Shown: positions 1 through 5,722, numbered from the stretch's first letter. The stretch: DNA of 5,808 bases from Verrucomicrobiota bacterium (GCA_030916665.1 JAUPWC010000605.1:1-5808); one strand, 5' to 3'. Numbers and translations are program-made. Notes: generated by a model from the sequence alone, not told the origin.

Positions 1-541
1 CCATGTTGTAGGTCTCGAAGTGCTCGCGGTCCTCGAACTCCTTGGCGACGGCGCCGCTTTGCCCGCGGCGCTGCGGCACGATCTTGTGCGTGTGCAGGTA
101 GCCGTCCTCGCGCTGGGCCTTGCCGACGACCTCGATGATGCGGTCCATCTCGGCGTCGATCTTCGGGTCCTTGGTGACGGCATAGACCTGGGCGAGCGCC
201 TCGACCCATTTCAGAAAGTCGCCGTCGTTGAAGGGCGGGCCGTGGGGCTTGCCGGTGCCGCGGCCCTCGCCGAGGCCGGCGGCCATCAGAAAGTTGTCCC
301 AAGCGTGGCTCTCGTGCGGGTCGGCGAAGATCGTCCCCATGTGCGGGATCATCACGTTGCGGCAGACCTCGAAGCGGTCGCCGAGGAGGCCGCCGTTCCA
401 GCGCACGTCGCCCAGATCGGGCATATAGAATTTCGCCTGGGGCGAGCGGGTCGTGTCGATGAGGGACTTCTCGCCCGCGGCGAGCGGGCCGAGGCCAAGG
501 CAGCCGGACAATAGGCCGAGAAACAGGGGCAGGGGCTTCAT
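1..541 (-). CDS. GH127-family (DUF1680) glycoside hydrolase, N-terminal part, exported
   Basis: The reading frame starts at the ATG at 541-539, runs leftward without a stop for 180 codons and leaves the window, so the C-terminal part is missing. The start is supported by a signal sequence (MKPLPLFLGLLSGCLGLGPLAAG). Cleavage could follow the AA at 21-22, or the LSGC at 11-14 could be a lipobox, making it a lipoprotein. After it come segments typical of beta-L-arabinofuranosidase-type GH127 proteins: DVRWNGGLLGDRFEVCRNVMIPHM (about 45-68, read as overlapping parts), GPPFNDGDFLKWVEA (101-115), AQREDGYLHTHKIVP (142-156) and HFETYNM (174-180). In the characterised family the acid/base Glu and nucleophile Cys lie further along, outside this window, so activity cannot be judged. 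GH127 enzymes remove terminal beta-L-arabinofuranose or related sugars. It is divergent from the AraC-type gene, its likely regulator. Family call fairly secure; substrate unknown. Confidence 0.85.
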   Translation of the reverse strand, partial: MKPLPLFLGLLSGCLGLGPLAAGEKSLIDTTRSPQAKFYMPDLGDVRWNGGLLGDRFEVCRNVMIPHMGTIFADPHESHAWDNFLMAAGLGEGRGTGKPHGPPFNDGDFLKWVEALAQVYAVTKDPKIDAEMDRIIEVVGKAQREDGYLHTHKIVPQRRGQSGAVAKEFEDREHFETYNM

Positions 542-718
542 GCGGGGCAGGGTGGCGGAACGTCGTGGGGTGGGGCAATCCGCCATCCTTACCCGTGGCG
601 CGTCAGGTCGTCCGCCAACGTCGCTGGGTGCGCAGTTTGCGGAGAGCGAAGATGATAGGATTTTTTAGGCGTTGTTTCCGCCGCCTTCCGCGCCAATTGT
701 GCCTGAAAACTAACCCCC
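542..718. promoter_or_regulatory. Divergent promoter region between GH127 gene and AraC-type regulator
   Basis: These 177 bases separate two divergent genes and must hold both promoters. I see no strong -35/-10 pair. A TATCAT-like hexamer on the minus strand near 652-657 is the best -10 candidate for the GH127 gene, without a convincing -35 partner. The short inverted repeat GGCG-TTGTTTC-CGCC at about 668-682 is a weak operator candidate. AraC-family activators usually bind directly repeated half-sites, and no clear pair stands out by eye. There is no Shine-Dalgarno motif before either ATG. Confidence 0.5.
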
Positions 719-1576
719 ATGGCCAAGTTCGAGACGGAACGCGCCCAATTCACCACCTACGGCCTCTCGTGTGTCCGGTGGAATCCGTCGCCGATGCCGG
801 GTCCGGACCACCACAACGAGATCCAGCTGAATCTCCTGCGCCGGGGCCGGGTGACCTACATGATCGGGGGTGTAAAAACCAAGGTCCCGGTCGGCCAGTT
901 CCTGGCGTTCTGGGCGGCCATGCCCCACCAGATCATCGATTACGAGGAGGACACCGAGTATTTCGTGGCGACCCTCCCCCTGGCCTGGTTCCTCCAATGC
1001 CAGCTGCCCGACCCCGTGGTCCAGCCGCTGATGCGCGGCGAGGTCGTCACCGAGCCCCACACCGAGCGCACCCAGATGGACGCTGCCCTGTTCGCCCAGT
1101 GGGAGCAGGACCTGAATAAAAACCACCGCGTGCTCCGCGAGATCGTGACCCGCGAGATGGAGACCCGCCTGCGCCGCCTCGGCCTGGCCATGGAGGCCGA
1201 GCAGACCGGCCCGTCCCTCCGTCCGCCGGCCAAGGTCCAGATGGGCGGCCTCAACAAGGTCGAGCAGATCGTCTGCTACATCGCCCGCAGCTACCTCGAA
1301 CCGATCACGGTGGACGACATCGGCAAGGCCGTGGGCATGCACCCGAACTCGGCGATGCGGCTTTTCAAGAAGGTCTTCGGCACGACGCTCATCGACCACA
1401 TCACGCACCACCGGGTCTTCCACGCCAAGCGCCTCCTTGCCACGACGGACCAGAAGATCGTGGACGTGGCCTACAGCTCGGGCTTCAGCTCGATCAGCCG
1501 GTTCAACGAGGCCTTCCGCCGCGCCAGCGGCTGCACGCCCCGCACCTACCGGACGGAGCACGCGGGCGGGGATTGA
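719..1576 (+). CDS. AraC-family transcriptional regulator, MelR-like
   Basis: A 285-residue protein with an N-terminal sugar-sensing cupin-like domain and a C-terminal AraC/XylS DNA-binding domain. The N-terminal half contains HHNEIQLNLLRRGRVTYMI (31-49) and FLAFWAAMPHQI (61-72). The spacing and the FWA-x-x-PHQ signature resemble E. coli MelR, the melibiose regulator, more than AraC itself. The first helix-turn-helix lies around 196-220 (ITVDDIGKAVGMHPNSAMRL and following). The second lies around 247-268 (IVDVAYSSGFSSISRFNEAF), followed by the usual GCTPRTYR end (271-278). Full length is normal for the family. ATG 719 is the first start in frame and gives a complete N-terminal domain, although no ribosome-binding motif precedes it. 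As a cytoplasmic activator it probably controls the divergent GH127 gene and perhaps the other saccharide genes here (inference from position). The inducing sugar is unknown. Confidence 0.93.
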   Translation: MAKFETERAQFTTYGLSCVRWNPSPMPGPDHHNEIQLNLLRRGRVTYMIGGVKTKVPVGQFLAFWAAMPHQIIDYEEDTEYFVATLPLAWFLQCQLPDPVVQPLMRGEVVTEPHTERTQMDAALFAQWEQDLNKNHRVLREIVTREMETRLRRLGLAMEAEQTGPSLRPPAKVQMGGLNKVEQIVCYIARSYLEPITVDDIGKAVGMHPNSAMRLFKKVFGTTLIDHITHHRVFHAKRLLATTDQKIVDVAYSSGFSSISRFNEAFRRASGCTPRTYRTEHAGGD

Positions 1577-1585
1577 GGGGAAATT

Positions 1586-1640
1586 GTGGGTCAGCGCGCT
1601 TGCGCGCACTCCCAGCGGCGCCCGCAAGCGGGCTGCCCAC
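1586..1640. repeat. REPIN-like inverted pair, GTGGG/GCTTGC type, copy 1
   Basis: Two related hairpins face each other. The left unit at 1586-1607 is GTGGG, TCA, then GCGCGC-TT-GCGCGC. The right unit at 1620-1640, read on the minus strand, is GTGGG, CA, then GCCCGC-TT-GCGGGC. The arms differ by one indel and by a C/G swap that is compensated inside each hairpin, so each unit still pairs perfectly. A 12-base spacer separates them. It begins 10 bases after the AraC-type stop codon and could also act as a 3' transcript-stabilising or terminating structure. It has the same design as the element at 1910-1963. Confidence 0.72.
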
Positions 1641-1644
1641 AGGA

Positions 1645-1721
1645 GGTGGAGCGACTTGACCTCAAGGCGCTTTTTCCCGCGACGAGTGCGGTTCAGCACA
1701 TTGGGGTCAACGCGCTCCACC
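1645..1721. repeat. REPIN-like inverted pair, GGTGG type, degraded copy
   Basis: The outer arms GGTGGAGCGACTTGACC (1645-1661) and GGTCAACGCGCTCCACC (1705-1721) are inverted with 15 of 17 positions matching. Inside, the left unit can fold as AGCGACTTG / ACCT / CAAGGCGCT (8 of 9 pairs). The right unit can fold as AGCACATTG / GGGT / CAACGCGCT (7 of 9 pairs, the two failures being A opposite C). The layout matches the well-preserved element at 4006-4088, so this looks like a second copy that has lost pairs. It starts only four bases after the preceding REPIN-like element. Confidence 0.65.
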
Positions 1722-1909
1722 CCTTGGACGTGGCTGATCTGGCCGCGTCCCGAATTTGCGTGAGCCGAGCGTTCTGCGTTGCGCGCGGCGCGGGGACGGA
1801 ACAATGAGCCACTTCGTCAATGCTGTTGCCCCCAAACTGCCGAGACCTGTTTGCTATGATTCCCATCGGCTCTCATCCCCTGAAGCTTGCTTCGGCTTGG
1901 TTGGAAGTT
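1722..1909. other. Intergenic stretch without recognisable gene
   Basis: An open frame runs through this stretch and into the beta-helix gene, but its translation has no family features and crosses the REPIN-like element at 1910-1963, so I do not consider it coding. The only structure noticed is a small GAAGC-TT-GCTTC hairpin at 1882-1893. It shares the TT loop of the neighbouring repeats but lacks a GTGGG foot. No tRNA or other RNA gene was recognised. Confidence 0.5.
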
Positions 1910-1963
1910 GTGGGAGCGTGCTTGCACGCGACGCGAACCAGTCGCGAGCAAGCTCGCTCCCAC
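1910..1963. repeat. REPIN-like inverted pair, GTGGG/GCTTGC type, copy 2
   Basis: Two 23-base arms (1910-1932 and 1941-1963) are inverted around an 8-base loop, with 21 of 23 positions complementary. Each arm starts, read inward, with GTGGGA and also folds on itself: GCGTGC-TT-GCACGC in the left unit, GCGAGC-TT-GCTCGC in the right unit read on the minus strand. The two differences between arms are exactly the two partners of one base pair in the small hairpin (T-A versus A-T). This two-unit design is that of REP doublets (REPINs), and the unit is strikingly like REP sequences known from Pseudomonas fluorescens. No RAYT-type transposase gene lies in this window. Confidence 0.8.
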
Positions 1964-2058
1964 ATCACCGGGCAGAGGCAGGATTTCAGAAATGCCCCGG
2001 AGCTTGCGCCGAGGATCTTTACGCCCCTACAGGTTCAATCCCAATAATTTTCCTCCGG
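1964..2058 (+). promoter_or_regulatory. Probable promoter/leader region of the beta-helix gene
   Basis: The 95 bases between the REPIN-like element and the ATG at 2059 are the most likely place for the promoter of the GH141-like gene. Candidates are only weak: TTGCGC at 2004-2009 with TACAGG 18 bases downstream, and an AT-rich AATAAT near 2043-2048, very close to the start. No Shine-Dalgarno motif is present; the bases before the ATG read TTTTCCTCCGG. Confidence 0.25.
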
Positions 2059-3921
2059 ATGAAACGCCTGCTCTCCCTTTCCGTTCTCCTCGCGGTCGCG
2101 ACCGAGGCAGTTTTCGCCGCCGAATTCTGGGTCGCGCCCGTCGGCAGCGACACGAATCCCGGCACGCGCGAGCAGCCGCTCGCCACCGTCACCAAGGCCC
2201 TGCGCCTCGGCCGCGAGATGCGCCGGCTCAGGAATCAGGCGGCTGACGACGGTGTGCGCGTCATCTTGCGCGACGGTTACTACCTGCTGCACGAGCCGGT
2301 GTTCATCCGCCCAGAGGACAGCGGCACGCCGCTGAGCCCGACGGTGATTGCGGCGGCACCGGGCGAGAAGCCCGTGATCGGCGGCGGCGTGACGGTGACC
2401 GGCTGGACGAACAAGATCGAGGCGCCGCCGCAGCTCCCGGCCGCCGCGCGCGGCCGCGTGTGGGTGGCGCCGATCCCGCGCCACAACGGACGCCGCCTCG
2501 AATTCCGCCAGTTGTGGGTCGAGGGCTCGAAAGCCGTGCGCGCCCGCACGCCGAACGGAGACGACATGACGCGGCTCACCGGCTGGGACCGGCCGAAGCG
2601 CGAGGCGTGGATTCCCGCCGCGACACCCGTGCCGGCGCGGCTCGACGGCGTGGAGATGGTTCTGCTCCAGATGTGGGAAGTCGCCGTGCTGCGCCTGAAG
2701 TCGCACGACCCGACCGGCGACCAGGCGCGCGTGACCTTTCACGAACCCGAGAGCCGCGTGGAGTTCGAGCATCCCTGGCCGCAGCCGGTGATGTCGGCCG
2801 AGCGGGGCAACGCGCCGTTCTTCCTCACCAACGCGCTGGAGTTTCTCGACGAGCCCGGCGAGTGGTTCGCCGACCAGGAATCGGGCCTGCTCACCTACTG
2901 GCCGCGCGACGGCGAGGATCTCACCAAGGCCCGCGTAGTGGTGCCGGCGCTCGAGACGCTGCTCCGCATCGAGGGCACGGCGGACCGTCCGGTGCGGCAT
3001 TTTTCCGTGGAAGGCATCGGCTTTGCGCACACGACCTGGCTGCGTCCGTCGCATGCCGGTCATGTGCCGTTGCAGGCGGGTTTCTACCTGCTCGACGCCT
3101 ACGGCCTGAACCCCAAGGGCACGCCCGAGTGGCGCAGCCTCGACAACCAGGGCTGGATCGGCCGTCCGCCCGCGGCGGTCACCGCCACCGGCGCGCAGCA
3201 CCTGGCGTTCACGCGCTGCCGCTTCGAGAGCACCGCCGCCAGCGGCCTCGACCTCGGGCTCGCGGTCACGGACGCAGCCGTCACGGGCTGCCTGTTTCGC
3301 GACATCGGCATCAACGGCCTCGTGGCCGGCTTTTTTGGCGAAGGCGGCTTCGAGACGCACCTGCCGTGGAACCCCGCCGACGAACGCCTCGTCGGCGCGC
3401 GGCTGCGTTTCACCAACAACCGCCTGGCCGACTGCGCCAACGAGGACTGGGGCGGCGTGGCGCTGATCGCGGGCTTCGTGCGCGACACCGTCATCGAGCA
3501 CAACGAGATCACCGACACTTCCTACACCGGCATCAGCCTCGGCTGGGGCTGGACGCGCACCGTCAACGCCATGCGCAACAACCTCGTCCGCGCCAACCGC
3601 ATCGTGCGCTACGCTACGCGACTTACCGACACCGCCGCCATCTACACGCTCTCCGCGCAGGCCGGCTCGGTCGTGAGCGAGAACGTCGCCGACGAGGTGA
3701 AGATCAGCCGCTGGGTCCACGATCCGGAGCACTGGTTCTACTACTACGCCGACGAGGGCACCGCGCACACGGTCTGGCGCGACAACTGGTGTCCCGAGGA
3801 GCGCTTCCTGCGCAACGCCAACGGCGAGGGCAACGTCTGGGAAAACAACGGCCCGATGGTGAGCGAGAAGATCAAGGCCGCGGCCGGCCTGCAGCCGGAG
3901 TTCCGCGGGCAGGGGGAGTGA
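2059..3921 (+). CDS. Secreted right-handed beta-helix protein, GH141-like glycoside hydrolase
   Basis: A 620-residue protein, taken from the ATG at 2059 because MKRLLSLSVLLAVATEAVFA is a textbook Sec signal peptide with cleavage after AFA at about residue 20. The open frame extends about 100 codons further upstream, but that part crosses a repeat element and looks non-coding. The mature N-terminus (AEFWVAPVGSDTNPGTREQP, then RVILRDGYYLLHEPVFI at 67-83) is typical of pectate-lyase-like beta-helix enzymes. Further family-like segments are EDSGTPLSP (86-94), FRQLWVEGSKAVRARTPN (149-166), DEPGEWFADQESGLLTYWPR (264-283), VIEHNEITDTSYTGISLGWG (478-497) and DTAAIYTLSAQAG (524-536). This order resembles GH141, whose characterised members include an alpha-L-fucosidase and a xylanase. 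The catalytic residues cannot be assigned by eye, so substrate is open. It is probably periplasmic or extracellular. Convergent with the esterase gene. Beta-helix fold sure; GH141 assignment moderately sure. Confidence 0.85.
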   Translation: MKRLLSLSVLLAVATEAVFAAEFWVAPVGSDTNPGTREQPLATVTKALRLGREMRRLRNQAADDGVRVILRDGYYLLHEPVFIRPEDSGTPLSPTVIAAAPGEKPVIGGGVTVTGWTNKIEAPPQLPAAARGRVWVAPIPRHNGRRLEFRQLWVEGSKAVRARTPNGDDMTRLTGWDRPKREAWIPAATPVPARLDGVEMVLLQMWEVAVLRLKSHDPTGDQARVTFHEPESRVEFEHPWPQPVMSAERGNAPFFLTNALEFLDEPGEWFADQESGLLTYWPRDGEDLTKARVVVPALETLLRIEGTADRPVRHFSVEGIGFAHTTWLRPSHAGHVPLQAGFYLLDAYGLNPKGTPEWRSLDNQGWIGRPPAAVTATGAQHLAFTRCRFESTAASGLDLGLAVTDAAVTGCLFRDIGINGLVAGFFGEGGFETHLPWNPADERLVGARLRFTNNRLADCANEDWGGVALIAGFVRDTVIEHNEITDTSYTGISLGWGWTRTVNAMRNNLVRANRIVRYATRLTDTAAIYTLSAQAGSVVSENVADEVKISRWVHDPEHWFYYYADEGTAHTVWRDNWCPEERFLRNANGEGNVWENNGPMVSEKIKAAAGLQPEFRGQGE

Positions 3922-3927
3922 GGGCGG

Positions 3928-3976
3928 AGCCCGCGCTCCGCGCGGGCTGGATCGAACCAACCTGCGCGGAGCGCCC
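3928..3976. repeat. GC-rich hairpin with two alternative pairings, 3' of the beta-helix gene
   Basis: Seven bases after the TGA, AGCCCGCGC (3928-3936) and GCGCGGGCT (3940-3948) form a perfect 9-bp stem with a TCC loop. Independently, GCGCTCCGCGC (3933-3943) is a perfect 11-base inverted match to GCGCGGAGCGC (3964-3974), 20 bases away. The two pairings exclude each other. There is no T-run, so it is not a canonical intrinsic terminator. It may still stabilise or end the transcript, or be another repeat family of the genome. Confidence 0.55.
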
Positions 3977-4005
3977 TGGTTTCAGAGGTGCGGAAGGGTT
4001 CGCCG

Positions 4006-4088
4006 GGTGGAACGCACTGCTCCCCAGTGCGTTGTTTGGCGAGTTGGCGTGAGCGCAAGAAGCGCGTTGGGGAGCAACGCGCTCCACC
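4006..4088. repeat. REPIN-like inverted pair, GGTGG type, well preserved
   Basis: The left unit is GGTGG (4006-4010) followed by stem AACGCACTG (4011-4019), loop CTCCC and stem CAGTGCGTT (4025-4033). The right unit, on the other strand, is CCACC (4084-4088) preceded by stem AGCGCGTTG (4061-4069), loop GGGAG and stem CAACGCGCT (4075-4083). Both 9-bp stems are perfect. The units differ at three stem positions, and in every case the partner base differs too, so pairing is kept. A 27-base spacer lies between. The last base (4088) is also the last base of the esterase stop codon TAG. A decayed relative sits at 1645-1721. Confidence 0.82.
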
Positions 4089-5572
4089 TACTTCGCTTCC
4101 TTCGGCACTTCCAGCACCAGCGGCCAGTCGTCGGTGCGGAAGGGCAGGGCGGGCAGGCCGGCGGCGTTGACGAGATTCGGGTTCGCGGTCTCGTCCCAGG
4201 CAAAGCGGACGGCGACGGGTTTCGCCACCGACGGGCTGCTCACGATCACCTTGCCGTTTTTAATGACGGCGTCGGCGGGATGGAATTTCCGGTCGGGGCC
4301 GGCGATCTGGAAATGGGTGAGCGGCTGGCCGTCGCGGCTGCGGAGGCCGGCGGCGGAAGTGAAGGCGAGTTCCAGCTTCTTGCTGAACACCGGGCGACGC
4401 ATCGTCTGAAAACGTGTCGCCTGCGCAGCCACCGCCTTGCCATAGGTCTCCGCCAGCGCCAGTCGCGCGAAGCGCAGGCCGACGTCGCGCTTGTTGGTCG
4501 GGTGGATGTCCTTCACGTTGGCGACAAGATCGGTCGTGGGAATGAGGCCCGTGTGCGGCACATCGAGGGCGGCGACCTGGGCTTCCCACAGCGCGGGCAG
4601 GGAGTCGCCCGTCAGTTGCTTGGGCCAGACCTTGATCCGCGAGTAGGTGAACGGCGCGAGCTGGGCGAAATAGAACGGCGCGTCGGGCCGGCCCCAGGCC
4701 GCGCGCCAGCTGGCGATGAGCGCGCGCATCTTGGCGGCATACTCAAGGTGCTCGGCGTTCATCACGTTGGCCTCGCCCTGATACCAGAGCCAACCCCGCA
4801 GCGTGAACGGCACATAGGGGGTCACGCGCACCGCGTAGAGCTCGGTCGCCTGCACGCCCTTCACCCACGAGTCGTAGGTCGCCGACTCCAACCCGCGCAG
4901 AGCCGGGTTGAAGGCGAAGGCCGCGGGCGGCATCCACGCCTCGATGCGCGTGCCGCCGAAGCTGGAATGGATCAGGCCCACGGGCACGCCGAGCTCGCGC
5001 ACCAGCTCGCGGCCGAAGTAGTAGGCGGCGGCGGAAAATTCCATCGTGGTGAGCGACTCCGCGGAGCAGGGACGCCACACGAGGGTGACGTCGCCCTCCT
5101 TGGGTTTGAGCGCGTGGAGGCCCTGGAAAAGCCGCAGCGGCGGGCAGTCGGCGCGCGTCAGTTCCTCCTGATAGTGGTCGGTCGGCTGCTGGCCGCGGCG
5201 CGGGCCGAGCTGCTTCTCCATGTTCGACTGGCCGGAGCAGAACCACACCTCGCCGACGAGCACGTCGCGGAATTTTCGATTTTCGATTCTCGAATCTCGA
5301 TTCAGGGCTGAGATGGAGAGTTCGCGGGGCTCGGCGGAGGCGGGGAGCGCATCGAGGCGGACAAGCCAGCGGCCGTCGGCGTCGGCGGTCGTGACTTTTT
5401 CCTGTGCGGCAAAGCGCACGGTGACCGTGGCGGCCGGCTCGGCCGTGCCCCAGACCGCGACCGGCAGGTCGCGCTGGAGAACCATGTGGTCACCGAAGAT
5501 CGGAGGGCAGGCCAAGTCGGCGCGGAGACAGACCGCGACGAACAGGAACAGGCAAAGGATTCGGAGGCGCAT
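4088..5572 (-). CDS. Secreted SGNH-type carbohydrate esterase (sialate O-acetylesterase/SASA family)
   Basis: A 494-residue protein starting at the ATG at 5572-5570. MRLRILCLFLFVAVCLRA is a Sec signal peptide with likely cleavage after LRA (residue 18). The mature N-terminus PPIFGDHMVLQRDLPVAVWG (23-42) and the following beta-sandwich (about 45-90) are characteristic of bacterial sialate O-acetylesterase-like proteins. The SGNH core follows: CSGQSNME (112-119) with nucleophile Ser116, HSSFGGTRIEAW (202-213) with the oxyanion Gly, WYQGEANV (263-270) with the Asn, and KDIHPTNK (354-361) with catalytic Asp355 and His357. All catalytic residues are present, so the enzyme should be active. Such enzymes remove O-acetyl groups from polysaccharide sugars; despite the family name, plant polysaccharides are common substrates. 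Odd feature: residues 91-100 (NRDSRIENRK), just before the conserved DVLVGEVW, are encoded by a 7-bp tandem repeat. No Shine-Dalgarno motif is seen. Confidence 0.93.
   Translation of the reverse strand: MRLRILCLFLFVAVCLRADLACPPIFGDHMVLQRDLPVAVWGTAEPAATVTVRFAAQEKVTTADADGRWLVRLDALPASAEPRELSISALNRDSRIENRKFRDVLVGEVWFCSGQSNMEKQLGPRRGQQPTDHYQEELTRADCPPLRLFQGLHALKPKEGDVTLVWRPCSAESLTTMEFSAAAYYFGRELVRELGVPVGLIHSSFGGTRIEAWMPPAAFAFNPALRGLESATYDSWVKGVQATELYAVRVTPYVPFTLRGWLWYQGEANVMNAEHLEYAAKMRALIASWRAAWGRPDAPFYFAQLAPFTYSRIKVWPKQLTGDSLPALWEAQVAALDVPHTGLIPTTDLVANVKDIHPTNKRDVGLRFARLALAETYGKAVAAQATRFQTMRRPVFSKKLELAFTSAAGLRSRDGQPLTHFQIAGPDRKFHPADAVIKNGKVIVSSPSVAKPVAVRFAWDETANPNLVNAAGLPALPFRTDDWPLVLEVPKEAK
5275..5302. 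repeat. Heptanucleotide tandem repeat inside the esterase gene
   Basis: On the plus strand four 7-base units follow each other: TTCGATT, TTCGATT, CTCGAAT, CTCGATT. The tract is AT-rich in contrast to its G+C-rich surroundings. It codes for esterase residues 91-99 and the first base of codon 100, between the N-terminal sandwich and the SGNH core. Because the unit is not a multiple of three, gain or loss of one unit would shift the frame. Confidence 0.75.
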
Positions 5573-5606
5573 CGGGGTGCTGGCATCAAAGCGGCGCGCG
5601 TGGCGG

Positions 5607-5638
5607 CGTCACGTCCCGTTTGCTGCGGGATCGTGACG
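5607..5638. promoter_or_regulatory. Inverted repeat upstream of the esterase gene
   Basis: CGTCACGTCCCG (5607-5618) and CGGGATCGTGACG (5626-5638) are inverted repeats around a 7-base loop, with one unpaired base. It starts 35 bases upstream of the esterase ATG, so it could be an operator, a structured 5' leader that affects translation, or a terminator of the gene further upstream. No T-run follows in either direction. Confidence 0.45.
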
Positions 5639-5645
5639 TGGAATC

Positions 5646-5659
5646 GGTGTTTTAACACC
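5646..5659. promoter_or_regulatory. Short palindrome GGTGTT-TT-AACACC, possible operator
   Basis: A perfect 6-bp inverted repeat with a two-base centre, AT-rich in the middle, lies about 75 bases upstream of the esterase start. Size and symmetry fit a binding site for a dimeric regulator, but I do not match it to a known family. The same bases could instead be part of the esterase promoter, for which I find no clear hexamers. Confidence 0.35.
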
Positions 5660-5722
5660 CTTTCAGCCGGATGCTGTGATTGCCGTCGTAGCCCAAGAGC
5701 TGAGGTAGTCTGGCAAGGATAT

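Noticed and set aside
20..514. Plus-strand frame opposite the GH127 fragment
   Set aside because: The minus strand gives a signal peptide and several GH127 segments, so this is a shadow.
710..1804. 364-codon minus-strand frame opposite the AraC-type gene
   Set aside because: No recognisable domain, and the opposite strand codes for a complete two-domain regulator.
1586..1963. CRISPR array
   Set aside because: Repeats are inverted pairs of two families without regular spacers or constant repeat units.
1756..2058. N-terminal extension of the beta-helix gene by about 100 codons
   Set aside because: It passes through the REPIN-like element and would bury a perfect signal peptide inside the protein.
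2035..3960. 641-codon open frame on the minus strand opposite the beta-helix gene
   Set aside because: Its translation is rich in Arg, Ala, His and Val without family motifs; it mirrors the high-GC third positions of the true gene on the plus strand.
2460..4052. 530-codon plus-strand frame overlapping the beta-helix gene
   Set aside because: Arg/Pro/Ala-rich low-complexity translation in a shifted frame, running into the repeats after the real stop.
4007..5311. 434-codon plus-strand frame opposite the esterase gene
   Set aside because: Begins in the REPIN-like element and has no motifs; the minus strand has all SGNH catalytic blocks.
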